From positions 1 to 64,000 of the forward strand of contig DASSDH010000192.1 in NCBI GenBank assembly GCA_035697245.1: a stretch of DNA of 64,000 nucleotides. Reading direction: 5' to 3'. The stretch is from JACVRX01 sp035697245 (GTDB lineage: Bacteria > Actinomycetota > Actinomycetes > Jiangellales > Jiangellaceae). The position numbers and the translations under genes were made by a program. Every line of letters begins with the position of its first letter. The stretch's first letter is position 1. Shown one piece after another: positions 26,859-36,502 of the stretch. A model generated the notes under the pieces. That model ran no database searches. It worked only from the letters and a program-made list of their open reading frames with translations, and was not told the origin of the DNA.

Positions 26859-28517
26859 ATGAGCAAACCGACCGTCCTGACAGTCGACGACGATCCGCTG
26901 GTCTCCGCGGCGATCACCCGCGACCTGGCCAGCCAGTATGGCTCGGCCTATCGCATCGTCCGCGCAGCGTCGGGGCCCGAAGCGCTGGCCGTGCTGACCA
27001 CACTCGCCCTTCGTGACGAGCCCGTGGCGTTGATCGCCGCAGACCAGCGAATGCCGCAGATGACAGGTATCGAAATGCTTGAACAGGCGCGTGTGCATGC
27101 GCCGGGTGCGAAGCTCCTGCTGCTGACGGCGTACGCAGACACAGACGTAGCCATCAAGGCCATCAATGACATTGGCCTCGACTACTACCTGCTCAAGCCG
27201 TGGGACCCTCCCGAGGAACGGCTTTACCCCATCATTGACGACCTTCTCGGCGACTGGTGGCACGCGAACCCGGACCACTCGTCTGACGTCCGAGTGATCG
27301 GTCACCGGTGGTCCGAGCGCAGCAACGACATCAAGATGTTCCTGTCGCGCAATCACGTGCCCTACCGCTGGTATGACATCGAGCGCGATGGCGAGGCCGA
27401 GCGGCTGCGTGACCTCGCCCACGCCCCACCGACCGACCTGCCTCTCGTACTCATACCCGGCGGCGACACGCTTCGGTCACCGTCGACGCTTGATCTCGCC
27501 GGCGCGCTCGGGTTACACACGAGGGCGCAACAGCCGCTGTACGACGTATGTATCGTCGGCGGGGGCCCGGCCGGGTTGGCCGCTGCGGTGTACGGAGCGT
27601 CCGAGGGCCTGAGCACGGTCATCGTCGAGCGCGAGGCCCCCGGTGGGCAGGCGGGACAGAGCGCCGCGATCGAGAACTACTTGGGATTCCCGAAGGGATT
27701 GAGTGGCGCCGACCTCGCCCATCGCGCAATCGGGCAAGTATCCCGTTTCGGCGCCGAGATGGTCCTGGCGCGCGAGGTCGTCGGCTTCGAGACCCGTGGG
27801 CCCGTGCGCACCGTGCTCTTCGCCGGTTCCGGCGAGATCGAGGCACGGGCGCTCATCGTGGCCACTGGCGTGTCCTACCGACGGCTAGACGCTGCGGGAC
27901 TCGACGAGCTGACCGGCCGTGGCGTCTATTACGGCGCGAACGCCAGTGAAGCGAACCAATGCCAAGGCGAGGACGTCTATGTCGTCGGTGCTGCCAACTC
28001 AGCCGGCCAGGCCGCGCTCTACTTGTCCAACTTCGCAAAGCGTGTGGTGCTGGTCGTGCGGGCTGCGACGCTCATGGAGACGATGTCTCAGTACCTCGTG
28101 GAGAGAATCACCTCCGCGCCCAATGTCGTGGTGCGGTATCGCACCGAGGTCGTGGCGGGCGGGGGCGACGGCCACCTCGAGACGCTCACCCTCGCGAACA
28201 GGGACTCCGGCGCAACCGAAGACGTTTCGTCGAGCTGGCTGTTCGTCTTCATCGGTGCCTCCCCGCGTACCGAGTGGCTCGGCCACGACGTCGTCCGGGA
28301 CGACAAGGGGTTCGTCATCACTGGTCAAGAGCTCGTGGGCCACCCTCACACTGGGCTGTGGCCACTCGCGCGTGCGCCCTTTGCTCTCGAGACGAGCGTG
28401 CCCGGCGTGTTCGCCGCCGGCGATGTTCGACTTGACTCCATGAAGCGGGTCGCGTCAGCCGTCGGTGAAGGCGCGATGGCGATTTACCTTGTGCACCGTT
28501 ACCTAGCGACGATCTGA
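26859..28517 (+). CDS. Receiver / glutaredoxin-like / thioredoxin-reductase-like fusion protein
   Basis: 552 aa in three parts. Receiver (1-130): acidic pocket VDDDPL, Asp62 in AADQRMPQ, Lys113. A thioredoxin/glutaredoxin-like segment (144-215) has HRWSERS where CxxC is expected. A TrxB-like FAD/NAD(P) part (227-552) carries GGGPAGLAAA, VVGAANSAGQAAL and the FAD end-motif GVFAAGDVR. The TrxB redox pair CxxC is also absent; that loop reads YYGANASEANQC. It therefore probably oxidises NAD(P)H or acts as a flavin-dependent sensor rather than reducing thioredoxin. Its stop shares a base with the next start (TGATG). Confidence 0.85.
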   Translation: MSKPTVLTVDDDPLVSAAITRDLASQYGSAYRIVRAASGPEALAVLTTLALRDEPVALIAADQRMPQMTGIEMLEQARVHAPGAKLLLLTAYADTDVAIKAINDIGLDYYLLKPWDPPEERLYPIIDDLLGDWWHANPDHSSDVRVIGHRWSERSNDIKMFLSRNHVPYRWYDIERDGEAERLRDLAHAPPTDLPLVLIPGGDTLRSPSTLDLAGALGLHTRAQQPLYDVCIVGGGPAGLAAAVYGASEGLSTVIVEREAPGGQAGQSAAIENYLGFPKGLSGADLAHRAIGQVSRFGAEMVLAREVVGFETRGPVRTVLFAGSGEIEARALIVATGVSYRRLDAAGLDELTGRGVYYGANASEANQCQGEDVYVVGAANSAGQAALYLSNFAKRVVLVVRAATLMETMSQYLVERITSAPNVVVRYRTEVVAGGGDGHLETLTLANRDSGATEDVSSSWLFVFIGASPRTEWLGHDVVRDDKGFVITGQELVGHPHTGLWPLARAPFALETSVPGVFAAGDVRLDSMKRVASAVGEGAMAIYLVHRYLATI

Positions 28518-29902
28518 TGCGCCTCGACGACTTTCGCTCACTGAGCATCTTCGACGGCCTCACCGACGATCAGCTCGGAGAGCTCGTGGAGGGCGGCACC
28601 GAGGTTCGGATCGAGCCCGGGGTCGATTTGTTCCGGGAAGGCGAGTACGCGGACTCCTGGTGGGTGCTCGTCGACGGTGCCGTTGACCTCATCCGTCACG
28701 TCGGTCGCGAGGACACCGTGGTCGCCAGGATGGATGTGCCGGGCCGTTGGGCCGGCGGGTTCCGGGCGTGGGACGAGCACGGCGTCTATCTCGCGACTGG
28801 ACGCGGAGTGACCGGTGGGCGGGTCCTCCGGGTGCCGGCGGAAGTGCTACGCCGGTGGATCAACTCCTGGTTCCCGTTCGGTGGACACCTCATCGCGGGG
28901 CTCTATCGCACCGCACGCTCCATCGAGTCGACCGCGCGGCAGCGCGAGTCCCTGGTCAGGCTCGGTACGCTTGCCGCCGGCCTCGCGCATGAGATCAACA
29001 ATCCGGCATCCGCCGCAACCCGAGCGGTCGGCGCTCTCGAAGCCGCTTGTCATGCCCTGCTCTCGTCCGTGCGCGAGCTGGCCGACGACGAGATCTCGTC
29101 CGGACAGTTCGCCGCGGTCGACGCGTTGCGCCGTGAGGTCGAACCCCGGTCCGCAGAGCCGGATCCGCTGGTCCGCGCTGACCTCGAGCAGGCTCTCTCG
29201 ACCTGGCTCACGCGCCACGGCATCACGCGGGAGTGGACCATCGCCCCGGCACTGGCTGCCGCCGGGGTCGATCTCGCCTGGTGCACGCGGGCCGCCACGG
29301 CCCTCGAGGGCTCGGCGCTGCAGCCGGGCCTGGAGTGGGTAGCGAACTCGACCGCGGTCGCCACGCTGCTGTCGGAGTTGAAGGAGTCGACACAGCGCAT
29401 CTCCGAGCTCGTCGCCGCGGTCAGGTCATACTCGCAAATGGACCGCACCTCGATGCAGCAGACCGACGTGGCGGACGGTCTCGACAGCACCTTGGTGATG
29501 CTCGGGCACAAGCTCCGCGATGGTGTCGCGGTCGTTCGTGAGTACAGCGCCGATGTCCCACAGATCGACGCCTACGCCGGAGAGCTGAACCAGGTGTGGA
29601 CCAACCTGATCGACAACGCCGTCGACGCAATGCACGGCACCGGCATCCTGCGGGTGGCGACGCGGGCCGAGCGGGACAGCGTCGTCGTCGAGATCAGCGA
29701 CACCGGTCCGGGAATGTCGCCGCAGGAGGCGGCTCGCGCGTTCGACGCCTTCTACACGACCAAGGAGGTGGGCAAGAGCCTCGGCCTCGGCCTCGACATC
29801 GCACAGCGCATCGTTGTGGAGCGCCACGGTGGCACGATCACCATCGACTCTCGACCGGGCAGTACCGTGCTGCGGGTCCGAATTCCCATCCGGCCACGTT
29901 GA
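28517..29902 (+). CDS. Histidine kinase with N-terminal cyclic-nucleotide-binding domain
   Basis: 461 aa: a Crp-type cNMP-binding fold (1-115; FREGEYADSWWVLVDGAVDLI), then a HisKA-like region with LGTLAAGLAHEINNP (His158) and a HATPase domain (WTNLIDNAVDAM, DTGPGMS, KSLGLGLDIAQRIV). No membrane segment. It is coupled by TGATG to the receiver-reductase gene, its likely partner. Pairing of these two proteins is recurrent in bacteria; the signal is unknown. The strict cAMP-cassette residues are not obvious, so ligand binding is unproven. Confidence 0.85.
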   Translation: MRLDDFRSLSIFDGLTDDQLGELVEGGTEVRIEPGVDLFREGEYADSWWVLVDGAVDLIRHVGREDTVVARMDVPGRWAGGFRAWDEHGVYLATGRGVTGGRVLRVPAEVLRRWINSWFPFGGHLIAGLYRTARSIESTARQRESLVRLGTLAAGLAHEINNPASAATRAVGALEAACHALLSSVRELADDEISSGQFAAVDALRREVEPRSAEPDPLVRADLEQALSTWLTRHGITREWTIAPALAAAGVDLAWCTRAATALEGSALQPGLEWVANSTAVATLLSELKESTQRISELVAAVRSYSQMDRTSMQQTDVADGLDSTLVMLGHKLRDGVAVVREYSADVPQIDAYAGELNQVWTNLIDNAVDAMHGTGILRVATRAERDSVVVEISDTGPGMSPQEAARAFDAFYTTKEVGKSLGLGLDIAQRIVVERHGGTITIDSRPGSTVLRVRIPIRPR

Positions 29903-29906
29903 TCTC

Positions 29907-30353
29907 TTAGGTGGGGCCACCGTCGACTGGCTCGAGAATGGCCACCGGGATGGTTCGACCTGCACGTCGTGCGTACTTCTCGACGCCGGGTACTTGGACG
30001 AGTACAACGTCGTTCCACATCGCGTCCCGTTCTGCTCCGAGCAGCTCGCGGGGCCGGACCTGAAACCGCCTGGCCGCGACCTGCACATCGGCCGCTGATG
30101 CCGCGCGCAAGTTATGGAACCAGTCCGGATCGCGAGCGGAGCCCGAGGCGGTGCCCCATACGACGAGGCCATCAGCGGAGTCCAGGAAGCGCACGCAGGT
30201 CGAGCGCGGGATGGCCGTCCGTCGGCCCGGCGTCGTGATGATCAAAACGTGGACGTCCTTGCCGCCCCCAAAGAATCGCCCGTCGAGGACTCGGTACATC
30301 CATACGCCGATTCGGTTCCCTACCTGTGTGAACCTGCGCTTCAGGGTGCTCAC
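29907..30353 (-). CDS. Deazaflavin (F420)-dependent nitroreductase family protein
   Basis: 148 aa of the DUF385/Ddn-like split-barrel family (FGGGKDVHVLIITTPGRRTAIPRS, then DPDWFHNLRAA). Members bind coenzyme F420 and reduce various substrates; the substrate here is unknown. Convergent with the kinase gene, 4 bases between stops. Consistent with an F420-producing actinobacterium. Confidence 0.85.
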   Translation of the reverse strand: MSTLKRRFTQVGNRIGVWMYRVLDGRFFGGGKDVHVLIITTPGRRTAIPRSTCVRFLDSADGLVVWGTASGSARDPDWFHNLRAASAADVQVAARRFQVRPRELLGAERDAMWNDVVLVQVPGVEKYARRAGRTIPVAILEPVDGGPT

Positions 30354-30413
30354 CGGGCGCTTTGCGACCTGCCTTCCGGGCCAGGTCGAGAGTCTCGTGA
30401 CACCAATGCTGCG

Positions 30414-30971
30414 TCAAGCCGGACGGTCGACGCGGTAGCGCAGATGAGTGACGTTCGGTGCGTCGACCACCCGGGTCTTCGTCAGGTGCCATCCAACGCC
30501 CGAGCGGTCGAACAGCGGCGTCCCATCGCCGAGGACGACAGGGACGACATGCAGCTGCACCTCATCGACCAGGCGCTCGGCCAGGCATTGGCGGGCAAGG
30601 TCGGCGCCTCCGCCGATCGTGGCGTAGCGGTCACCGGCTGCTTCTCGGGCGAGCTGGACTGCGGCCCGCACACCGTCTGCTACGAAGACGAATTCGATCG
30701 TGCCGCTGGGCGCCGGCCACGGTGGTCGGTGGGTCACCACGAAATGGGGCACCCGGTATGGCGTGTCTTCCCAACCGCCTGCGTCGTCCCCCGTACCGAA
30801 GGCGCCGCGGCCGATGATGATCGCCCCGGTGGTGCTGACCAGCTCATCCACGACTGGCCGGCTGACCTGCGTGGGGTTGAAGTACCAGTCATACAGGCCG
30901 CCATCAGCGCCGCCCGGGCCACAGATCAGTCCGTCGAGCGATACGGCCATGTCTAGCAGCACTCGGGCCAT
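30414..30971 (-). CDS. Dihydrofolate-reductase-like (RibD C-terminal domain) protein
   Basis: 185 aa beginning MARVLLDMAVSLDGLICGP, with GAIIIGRGAFGTGDDAGGW and YATIGGGADLARQCL, typical of the RibD_C/YyaP-type NADPH-dependent reductase family. Actual substrate unknown. It lies 60 bases upstream of the F420-type gene on the same strand. Confidence 0.85.
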   Translation of the reverse strand: MARVLLDMAVSLDGLICGPGGADGGLYDWYFNPTQVSRPVVDELVSTTGAIIIGRGAFGTGDDAGGWEDTPYRVPHFVVTHRPPWPAPSGTIEFVFVADGVRAAVQLAREAAGDRYATIGGGADLARQCLAERLVDEVQLHVVPVVLGDGTPLFDRSGVGWHLTKTRVVDAPNVTHLRYRVDRPA

Positions 30972-31193
30972 GCTTGCGCTCCTTCAGTCGGCGAGGTCAC
31001 TCCACTCACGTAGACGCCCGAAGGGCACGAAATTCATCGCCGCCCTGGGTCTTGAATGGATCACGGCCCGACGGCGCCCTCACCGGCTGAATCCTGGTCG
31101 AGAATCCCGTGCAGCAGCTGGGTTTCCGTCGGTGATTCGGCCGAATTAGGGCAGAGTGTCGCCATGGCAGTGAGGAGCAGCACGGAGGTTGAT

Positions 31194-31304
31194 ATGAACG
31201 ACATCGGCATGCGGGACTATCTGGTGATAAAGGAAACGGCCACGGTGACGGAGGGCGGCGCCCCCGAGTTGTTGCACCGGCTCGCGACGACCGTGCGCGG
31301 CTGA
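31194..31304 (+). CDS. candidate 36-aa small protein coupled to the DUF664 gene
   Basis: MNDIGMRDYLVIKETATVTE, then 16 more residues. A perfect GGAGG sits 5 bases before the ATG, and the stop is one base before the GTG of the next gene, so translation should be coupled. An upstream in-frame ATG (31164) exists but lacks a ribosome site. It may be a genuine small protein or leader peptide, or a remnant of a longer gene; I recognise no family. Confidence 0.5.
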   Translation: MNDIGMRDYLVIKETATVTEGGAPELLHRLATTVRG

Positions 31305-31305
31305 C

Positions 31306-31830
31306 GTGGAAGCGGCAAACATACTCGTCGACGCCTTCGGCAGGATTCGTGAAATTGTCCACCACGTGGTCGATGGCCAGACACCTCGCCAGCTGGCATT
31401 CCGCGTCGACAGTGAAGCGAACTCCATCGCGTGGCTGGTGTGGCATCTCACGCGGATCCAGGACGATCACGTCGCGGAGGTGGCCCAGACCGAGCAGGTT
31501 TGGACTGCTGACGGCTGGTCGCAACGGTTCGGGTTGCCGTTCGCGCCGTCGGCGACCGGCTACGGGCACAACAGCGATGACGTGGCGGCCGTTCAGGTGC
31601 GTTCCGCGGAACTGTTGACCGGTTATCACGACGCGGTCCATGACATGACCATCAGATACGTCGAAGGCCTGACCGACGCCGATTTCGAGCGCATCGTCGA
31701 CCGGTCGTGGGACCCGCCGGTGACCCTGGCCGTCCGACTCGTCAGTGTGATCAGCGACGACCTTCAGCATTCCGGGCAGGCCGCATTCATCGCCGGAGTG
31801 CTGAGTCGGCGGCCCGGTTCTGGCGCATGA
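31306..31830 (+). CDS. DinB/DUF664 family protein (mycothiol-transferase-like)
   Basis: 174-aa four-helix-bundle protein. The metal-binding histidine pattern is visible: WLVWHLTRIQDDH near residue 45-55 and DDLQHSGQAAF near residue 150. Relatives are thiol-S-transferases using mycothiol or bacillithiol for detoxification. GTG 31306 is set by the adjacent small ORF. Substrate unknown. Confidence 0.85.
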   Translation: MEAANILVDAFGRIREIVHHVVDGQTPRQLAFRVDSEANSIAWLVWHLTRIQDDHVAEVAQTEQVWTADGWSQRFGLPFAPSATGYGHNSDDVAAVQVRSAELLTGYHDAVHDMTIRYVEGLTDADFERIVDRSWDPPVTLAVRLVSVISDDLQHSGQAAFIAGVLSRRPGSGA

Positions 31831-31941
31831 TCGGAGTCGCATCACCTGGGTTGGACCCTCAGCAGCCAGACTTCGACCGCAGATTCGCACCTGGTGCCCC
31901 AACCCCAGCCGGTTGTCGGTGGCACGGGTGAGGATGGACAT

Positions 31942-34900
31942 GTGACCGAAGTCCTGGAGGTGTTCGGGCGGGCGACCAGGGAGTGGTTCGCCGGCGCGTT
32001 CGCCGCGCCTACGGCAGCCCAAGAAGGTGCCTGGCGTGCCGTGACCGATGGCCGCAATGCGTTGGTCGTCGCGCCCACCGGATCGGGCAAGACGCTCGCG
32101 GCGTTCCTGTGGGCGCTCGATCGACTCACCGCCGAGCCGAAACCAGCAGACCCGAAGCAGCGTTGCCGTGTCCTGTACGTCTCGCCATTGAAGGCCCTGG
32201 CAGTCGACGTCGAGCGCAACCTGCGTGCCCCGCTCTCCGGAATCGGCCAAGCCGCCCGTCGCCTCGGGCTGCCCGAGCCCGACATCACAATCGGCATCCG
32301 TTCTGGCGACACGCCGGCTGACGATCGGCGCAGGTTCCAGCGGACGCCTCCCGACGTGCTCATCACCACACCCGAGTCGTTGTTCCTGATCCTGACGTCG
32401 CAGGCCCGTGACTCGCTGCGCGGGGTCGAGACGGTGATCGTCGACGAGGTGCACGCCGTCGCCGGTACCAAGCGCGGCGCCCACCTTGCCCTTTCGCTCG
32501 AACGAGTCGACGCGTTGCTGGCCAGACCCGCCCAACGGATAGGTCTCTCGGCGACCGTCCGGCCGATCGACGAGGTTGCTCGCTTCCTCGGCGGGTCGCA
32601 GCCGGTGCAGGTGGTCGATCCTGGCAGCACCAAGGAGTGGGATCTTCGCGTCGTGGTTCCGGTGGCCGATCTCGGCGAGCTGGGTGGCCACGACACCGGC
32701 CCCCGCCCCGAAGGGCGTTCGTCCATCTGGCCGCATGTCGAGGAGCGTGTCCTCGACCTGGTCGAGGAGCATCGGTCGACCATCGTCTTCGCCAACTCCC
32801 GTCGGCTCGCCGAGCGACTCACGGCCCGGCTCAACGAGATCTCCACCGAGCGTGCCACCGGTGAGGCCCTGCCGAGCCCGGGCGAGCTCAGACCGTCCGA
32901 GATCATGGCCCAGGCGAGCGCCACCCGGGGCATCGAGGCCACCGTGGCCCGCGCCCACCATGGGAGCGTCAGCAAGGAGCAGCGGGCCGTTATCGAGGAC
33001 GACCTCAAGACCGGCCGACTTCCTGCGGTTGTCGCCACCAGCAGCCTCGAGCTCGGCATCGACATGGGCGCGGTCGACCTCGTCGTCCAGGTCGAATCAC
33101 CCCCGTCGGTGGCCAGCGGCCTGCAGCGGGTCGGCCGGGCGGGCCACCAGGTCGGCGCCGTCTCCCGCGGTGTGCTGTTCCCCAAGTACCGCGGCGACCT
33201 GCTGCAGACCGCGGTCGTCGTCGAACGTATGCGGGCGGGCCAGATCGAGGAGCTGCACGCGCCGCGCAACCCGCTCGACGTTCTTGCTCAGCACCTCGTC
33301 TCCGCCCTTGCCATGGACGGCTGGGGTGTCGACGAGCTGCTCACGCTGGTCCGTCGCGCTCATCCCTTCGCTACTCTCCCCCGCAGCGCCTACGACGCTG
33401 TCCTCGACATGCTCTCCGGCCGCTACCCGTCCGATGAGTTCGCCGAGTTGCGCCCGCGCATCGTCTGGGACCGCACAGCCGGCACACTCACCGGCCGACC
33501 CGGCGCCCAGCGCCTTGCCGTCACCAGCGGTGGCACCATCCCCGACCGCGGGCTGTTCGGGGTGTATCTCGCCGGATCCGAGCGTGGTGCCCGGGTCGGC
33601 GAGCTGGACGAGGAGATGGTCTACGAGTCGCGCGTCGGCGACGTGTTCGCACTCGGCGCCAGCAGCTGGCGGATCGAGGACATCACCCACGACCGGGTGA
33701 TCGTCTCCCCTGCGCCCGGCCAGCCCGGCCGGCTGCCGTTCTGGAAAGGCGACATCCTGGGCCGGCCGGCCGAGCTCGGCACTGCCGTAGGCGCATTCGT
33801 CCGCGAGATCACCGCGCTACCTGACGACGTCGCCAGGGGACGTGCGACGACCGCCGGCCTGGACGAGTGGGCCACCGACAACCTGCTCGGCTACTTGCGC
33901 GAGCAGCGCGATGCCACCGGGCACGTTCCCGACGACCGCACATTGCTGGTCGAGCGGTTCCGCGACGAGCTGGGCGACTGGCGGCTGATCGTGCACTCCC
34001 CGTACGGCGCCCAGATCCACGCCCCGTGGGCGCTCGCCATCGGGGCGCGGCTGCGCGAGCGCTACGGCGTCGACGTCCAAGCCGCACACGCCGACGACGG
34101 CATCGTGCTGCGCATTCCCGACACCGCCGAAGACCTCGGCGAGCCCGGCGGCGTGGGTCTGCCGGGTGCCGAGCTGGTCGTGCTCGACCCTGACGACGTC
34201 GACGACGCGGTCACCGCTGAGGTCGGCGGTTCCGCGTTGTTCGCTTCCCGCTTCCGGGAGTGCGCTGCCCGGGCTTTGCTGCTCCCCCGCCGCGACCCCC
34301 GCCGGCGGACGCCGCTGTGGCAGCAGCGGCAGCGCTCGGCTCAGCTGCTCGAGATCGCATCCAAGTACGGGTCATTCCCGATCGTGCTGGAGGCGCTGCG
34401 CGAGTGCGTCCAGGACGTGTACGACCTGGCTGGGCTGCAGAAGCTCATGCGGGCGATCGCGGACCGGTCGGTGCGGGTCGTCGAGGTCGAGACCCGTCAG
34501 CCGTCACCGTTCGCCCGGTCCCTGCTGTTCGGGTACGTGGCCTCATTCCTCTATGAGGGCGACTCGCCGCTGGCCGAACGGCGGGCCCAGGCGCTCTCAC
34601 TCGATCCGACATTGCTCAGCGAGCTGCTCGGCCGGACGGAGCTGCGCGAGCTGCTCGACGCGTCGGTCATCCTGCGAACCGAGGCGGAGCTGCAACGCCT
34701 CTCGCCCGACCGCCAGGCTCGGGATCTCGAGGGCGTGGCCGACCTGCTCCGCCTGCTCGGGCCACTCACGACGGCTGCCGTGGCAGAGCGATCGGTCGAC
34801 GCTGCCGATGCTCCGCGGCAGCTGGCCGGGTTGGAAGACACCCGGCGCGCCATCCGGGTCCGGGTGGCCGGCGAGGAGCGCTGGGCCGCCATCGAAGATG

Positions 34901-36480
34901 CCGGCCGACTGCGCGATGCGCTCGGCGTGCCGCTGCCGATCGGGGTGCCGGTGGCGTTCACCGAGCCGGTGCCCGACCCGATGGGTGACCTCGTGGCGCG
35001 ATTCGCCCGCACCCACGGCCCCTTCCATGCGGCTGACCCGGCAGCGTGGCTTGGCCTGGGCGTGGCCGTCGTGTCCGACACGTTACGGAGGCTGGTGGCT
35101 GCCGGCCGGGTCGTCGAAGGCGAGCTGACGCCGGGGGCGTCGGGCACCGAATGGTGTGACGCCGAGGTGCTGCGACTGCTGCGGCGGCGCTCGGTGGCCG
35201 CGCTGCGCAAGGAGGCCGAGCCGGTCGATCCGGCCGCGCTTGGCCGGTTCCTGCCGGCTTGGCAACACGTGGGCGGCACTCTCCGCGGCGTGGACGGTGT
35301 GCTGCGGGTCGTCGAGCAGCTCGGTGGGTGCGCCGTTCCTGCCAGCGCGCTGGAACGGCTGGTCCTGCCGGCCCGGATCGCCGGGTACTCGCCGGCCTGG
35401 CTCGACGAACTCACGACGTCAGGCGAAGTCGTGTGGTCTGGGCACGGTTCCCTGCCGGGCACCGATGGCTGGGTGTCGTTGCATGTCGCCGACAGTGCCC
35501 CGCTGACCCTTCCCGACCCGGTCGATGAGTTTTCCCGGACGGAGTTGCATGACTCCGTGCGGGACGTGCTGTCTACCGGCGGCGCGTTCTTCTTCCGCCA
35601 GCTGTCCGATGCCGTGCACTCGACCGACGACGGCACACTCGTGGCGGTCCTGTGGGACCTGGTGTGGGCGGGCCACGTGAGCAACGACACGCTGGCGCCG
35701 CTGCGTTCGCTCGTCGGCGGCGGCCGGCCGTCGCATCGGTCCCGCCCGATGCGGCCGCCGCGTTCACGTTATGCCCGCGGACGGCCCGCTCTACCGGTTC
35801 GCGGCGGACCGCCCATCGCGGCCGGCCGATGGTCGCTGCTGCCGGCTCGCGACCCCGATCCGACCCGGCGGGCACATGCGGCCGCGGAGGGGCTGCTCGA
35901 CCGGCATGGAGTCGTCACCCGGGGTGCCGTCGTCGCCGAGCGACTGCCCGGTGGCTTCGCGGCCGCCTACCGCGTGCTGTCGGCGTTCGAGGACAGCGGG
36001 CGGGCCCGGCGCGGATATTTCGTGGCCGGCCTCGGTGCCGCTCAGTTCGCACCGGTCGGGGCCGTCGACCGGCTCCGCGCGTTCGCAGACACTGCCGCTC
36101 GGCGGGAGCCGGTGCCGGCCCTGGTCCTCGCGGCGACCGATCCGGCGAACCCGTACGGCGCGGCGCTGCCGTGGCCAGACCGAGACCAGCCCGGCGGCCA
36201 TCGACCCGGCCGTAAGGCAGGCGCTCTCGTCGTGCTCGTCGACGGCGAGCTCGTGCTCTACGTCGAACGCGGCGGCCGCACTCTGCTCTCGTGGTCCGAC
36301 GACGCCGATCGTCTCCGCGCAGCTGCCGACGCACTCGCCCTGGCGGTCCGGGATGGAGCCCTGGGTGCGTTGAGGGTAGAGCGAGCCGACGGCGAGACGG
36401 TGACCACGACCGCATTGGGCGCGGCGCTGGCTGCCGCAGGGTTCCATGTGACCCCGCGGGGGCTGCGCCTGCGGTCCTGA
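31942..36480 (+). CDS. lhr: Lhr-type ATP-dependent DNA helicase
   Basis: 1512-aa superfamily-2 3'-5' helicase. Motif I APTGSGKT (Lys50), motif II DEVHAVAGTKRGAHL, motif III GLSATV and motif VI QRVGRAGHQ mark the N-terminal core (about 1-850). The long C-terminal half of winged-helix and beta-rich domains is characteristic of long Lhr proteins, induced by DNA damage in mycobacteria. GTG 31942, preceded by GAGGA, is preferred over the start at 31894 because homologues begin near this point. Full length, no break. Confidence 0.93.
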   Translation: MTEVLEVFGRATREWFAGAFAAPTAAQEGAWRAVTDGRNALVVAPTGSGKTLAAFLWALDRLTAEPKPADPKQRCRVLYVSPLKALAVDVERNLRAPLSGIGQAARRLGLPEPDITIGIRSGDTPADDRRRFQRTPPDVLITTPESLFLILTSQARDSLRGVETVIVDEVHAVAGTKRGAHLALSLERVDALLARPAQRIGLSATVRPIDEVARFLGGSQPVQVVDPGSTKEWDLRVVVPVADLGELGGHDTGPRPEGRSSIWPHVEERVLDLVEEHRSTIVFANSRRLAERLTARLNEISTERATGEALPSPGELRPSEIMAQASATRGIEATVARAHHGSVSKEQRAVIEDDLKTGRLPAVVATSSLELGIDMGAVDLVVQVESPPSVASGLQRVGRAGHQVGAVSRGVLFPKYRGDLLQTAVVVERMRAGQIEELHAPRNPLDVLAQHLVSALAMDGWGVDELLTLVRRAHPFATLPRSAYDAVLDMLSGRYPSDEFAELRPRIVWDRTAGTLTGRPGAQRLAVTSGGTIPDRGLFGVYLAGSERGARVGELDEEMVYESRVGDVFALGASSWRIEDITHDRVIVSPAPGQPGRLPFWKGDILGRPAELGTAVGAFVREITALPDDVARGRATTAGLDEWATDNLLGYLREQRDATGHVPDDRTLLVERFRDELGDWRLIVHSPYGAQIHAPWALAIGARLRERYGVDVQAAHADDGIVLRIPDTAEDLGEPGGVGLPGAELVVLDPDDVDDAVTAEVGGSALFASRFRECAARALLLPRRDPRRRTPLWQQRQRSAQLLEIASKYGSFPIVLEALRECVQDVYDLAGLQKLMRAIADRSVRVVEVETRQPSPFARSLLFGYVASFLYEGDSPLAERRAQALSLDPTLLSELLGRTELRELLDASVILRTEAELQRLSPDRQARDLEGVADLLRLLGPLTTAAVAERSVDAADAPRQLAGLEDTRRAIRVRVAGEERWAAIEDAGRLRDALGVPLPIGVPVAFTEPVPDPMGDLVARFARTHGPFHAADPAAWLGLGVAVVSDTLRRLVAAGRVVEGELTPGASGTEWCDAEVLRLLRRRSVAALRKEAEPVDPAALGRFLPAWQHVGGTLRGVDGVLRVVEQLGGCAVPASALERLVLPARIAGYSPAWLDELTTSGEVVWSGHGSLPGTDGWVSLHVADSAPLTLPDPVDEFSRTELHDSVRDVLSTGGAFFFRQLSDAVHSTDDGTLVAVLWDLVWAGHVSNDTLAPLRSLVGGGRPSHRSRPMRPPRSRYARGRPALPVRGGPPIAAGRWSLLPARDPDPTRRAHAAAEGLLDRHGVVTRGAVVAERLPGGFAAAYRVLSAFEDSGRARRGYFVAGLGAAQFAPVGAVDRLRAFADTAARREPVPALVLAATDPANPYGAALPWPDRDQPGGHRPGRKAGALVVLVDGELVLYVERGGRTLLSWSDDADRLRAAADALALAVRDGALGALRVERADGETVTTTALGAALAAAGFHVTPRGLRLRS

Positions 36481-36498
36481 CGGCCTGACGGCAGGCCG
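36481..36498. terminator. Hairpin between convergent lhr and clgR-like gene
   Basis: Perfect CGGCCTG-ACGG-CAGGCCG stem-loop starting at the base after the lhr stop and ending 4 bases before the opposing gene's stop. No U-tract on either side. Its position suggests a bidirectional terminator. Confidence 0.5.
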
Positions 36499-36502
36499 CT
36501 GC

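Noticed and set aside
31006..32961. 651-aa minus-strand open frame
   Set aside because: Antisense to lhr, DUF664 and the small ORF; no family pattern.
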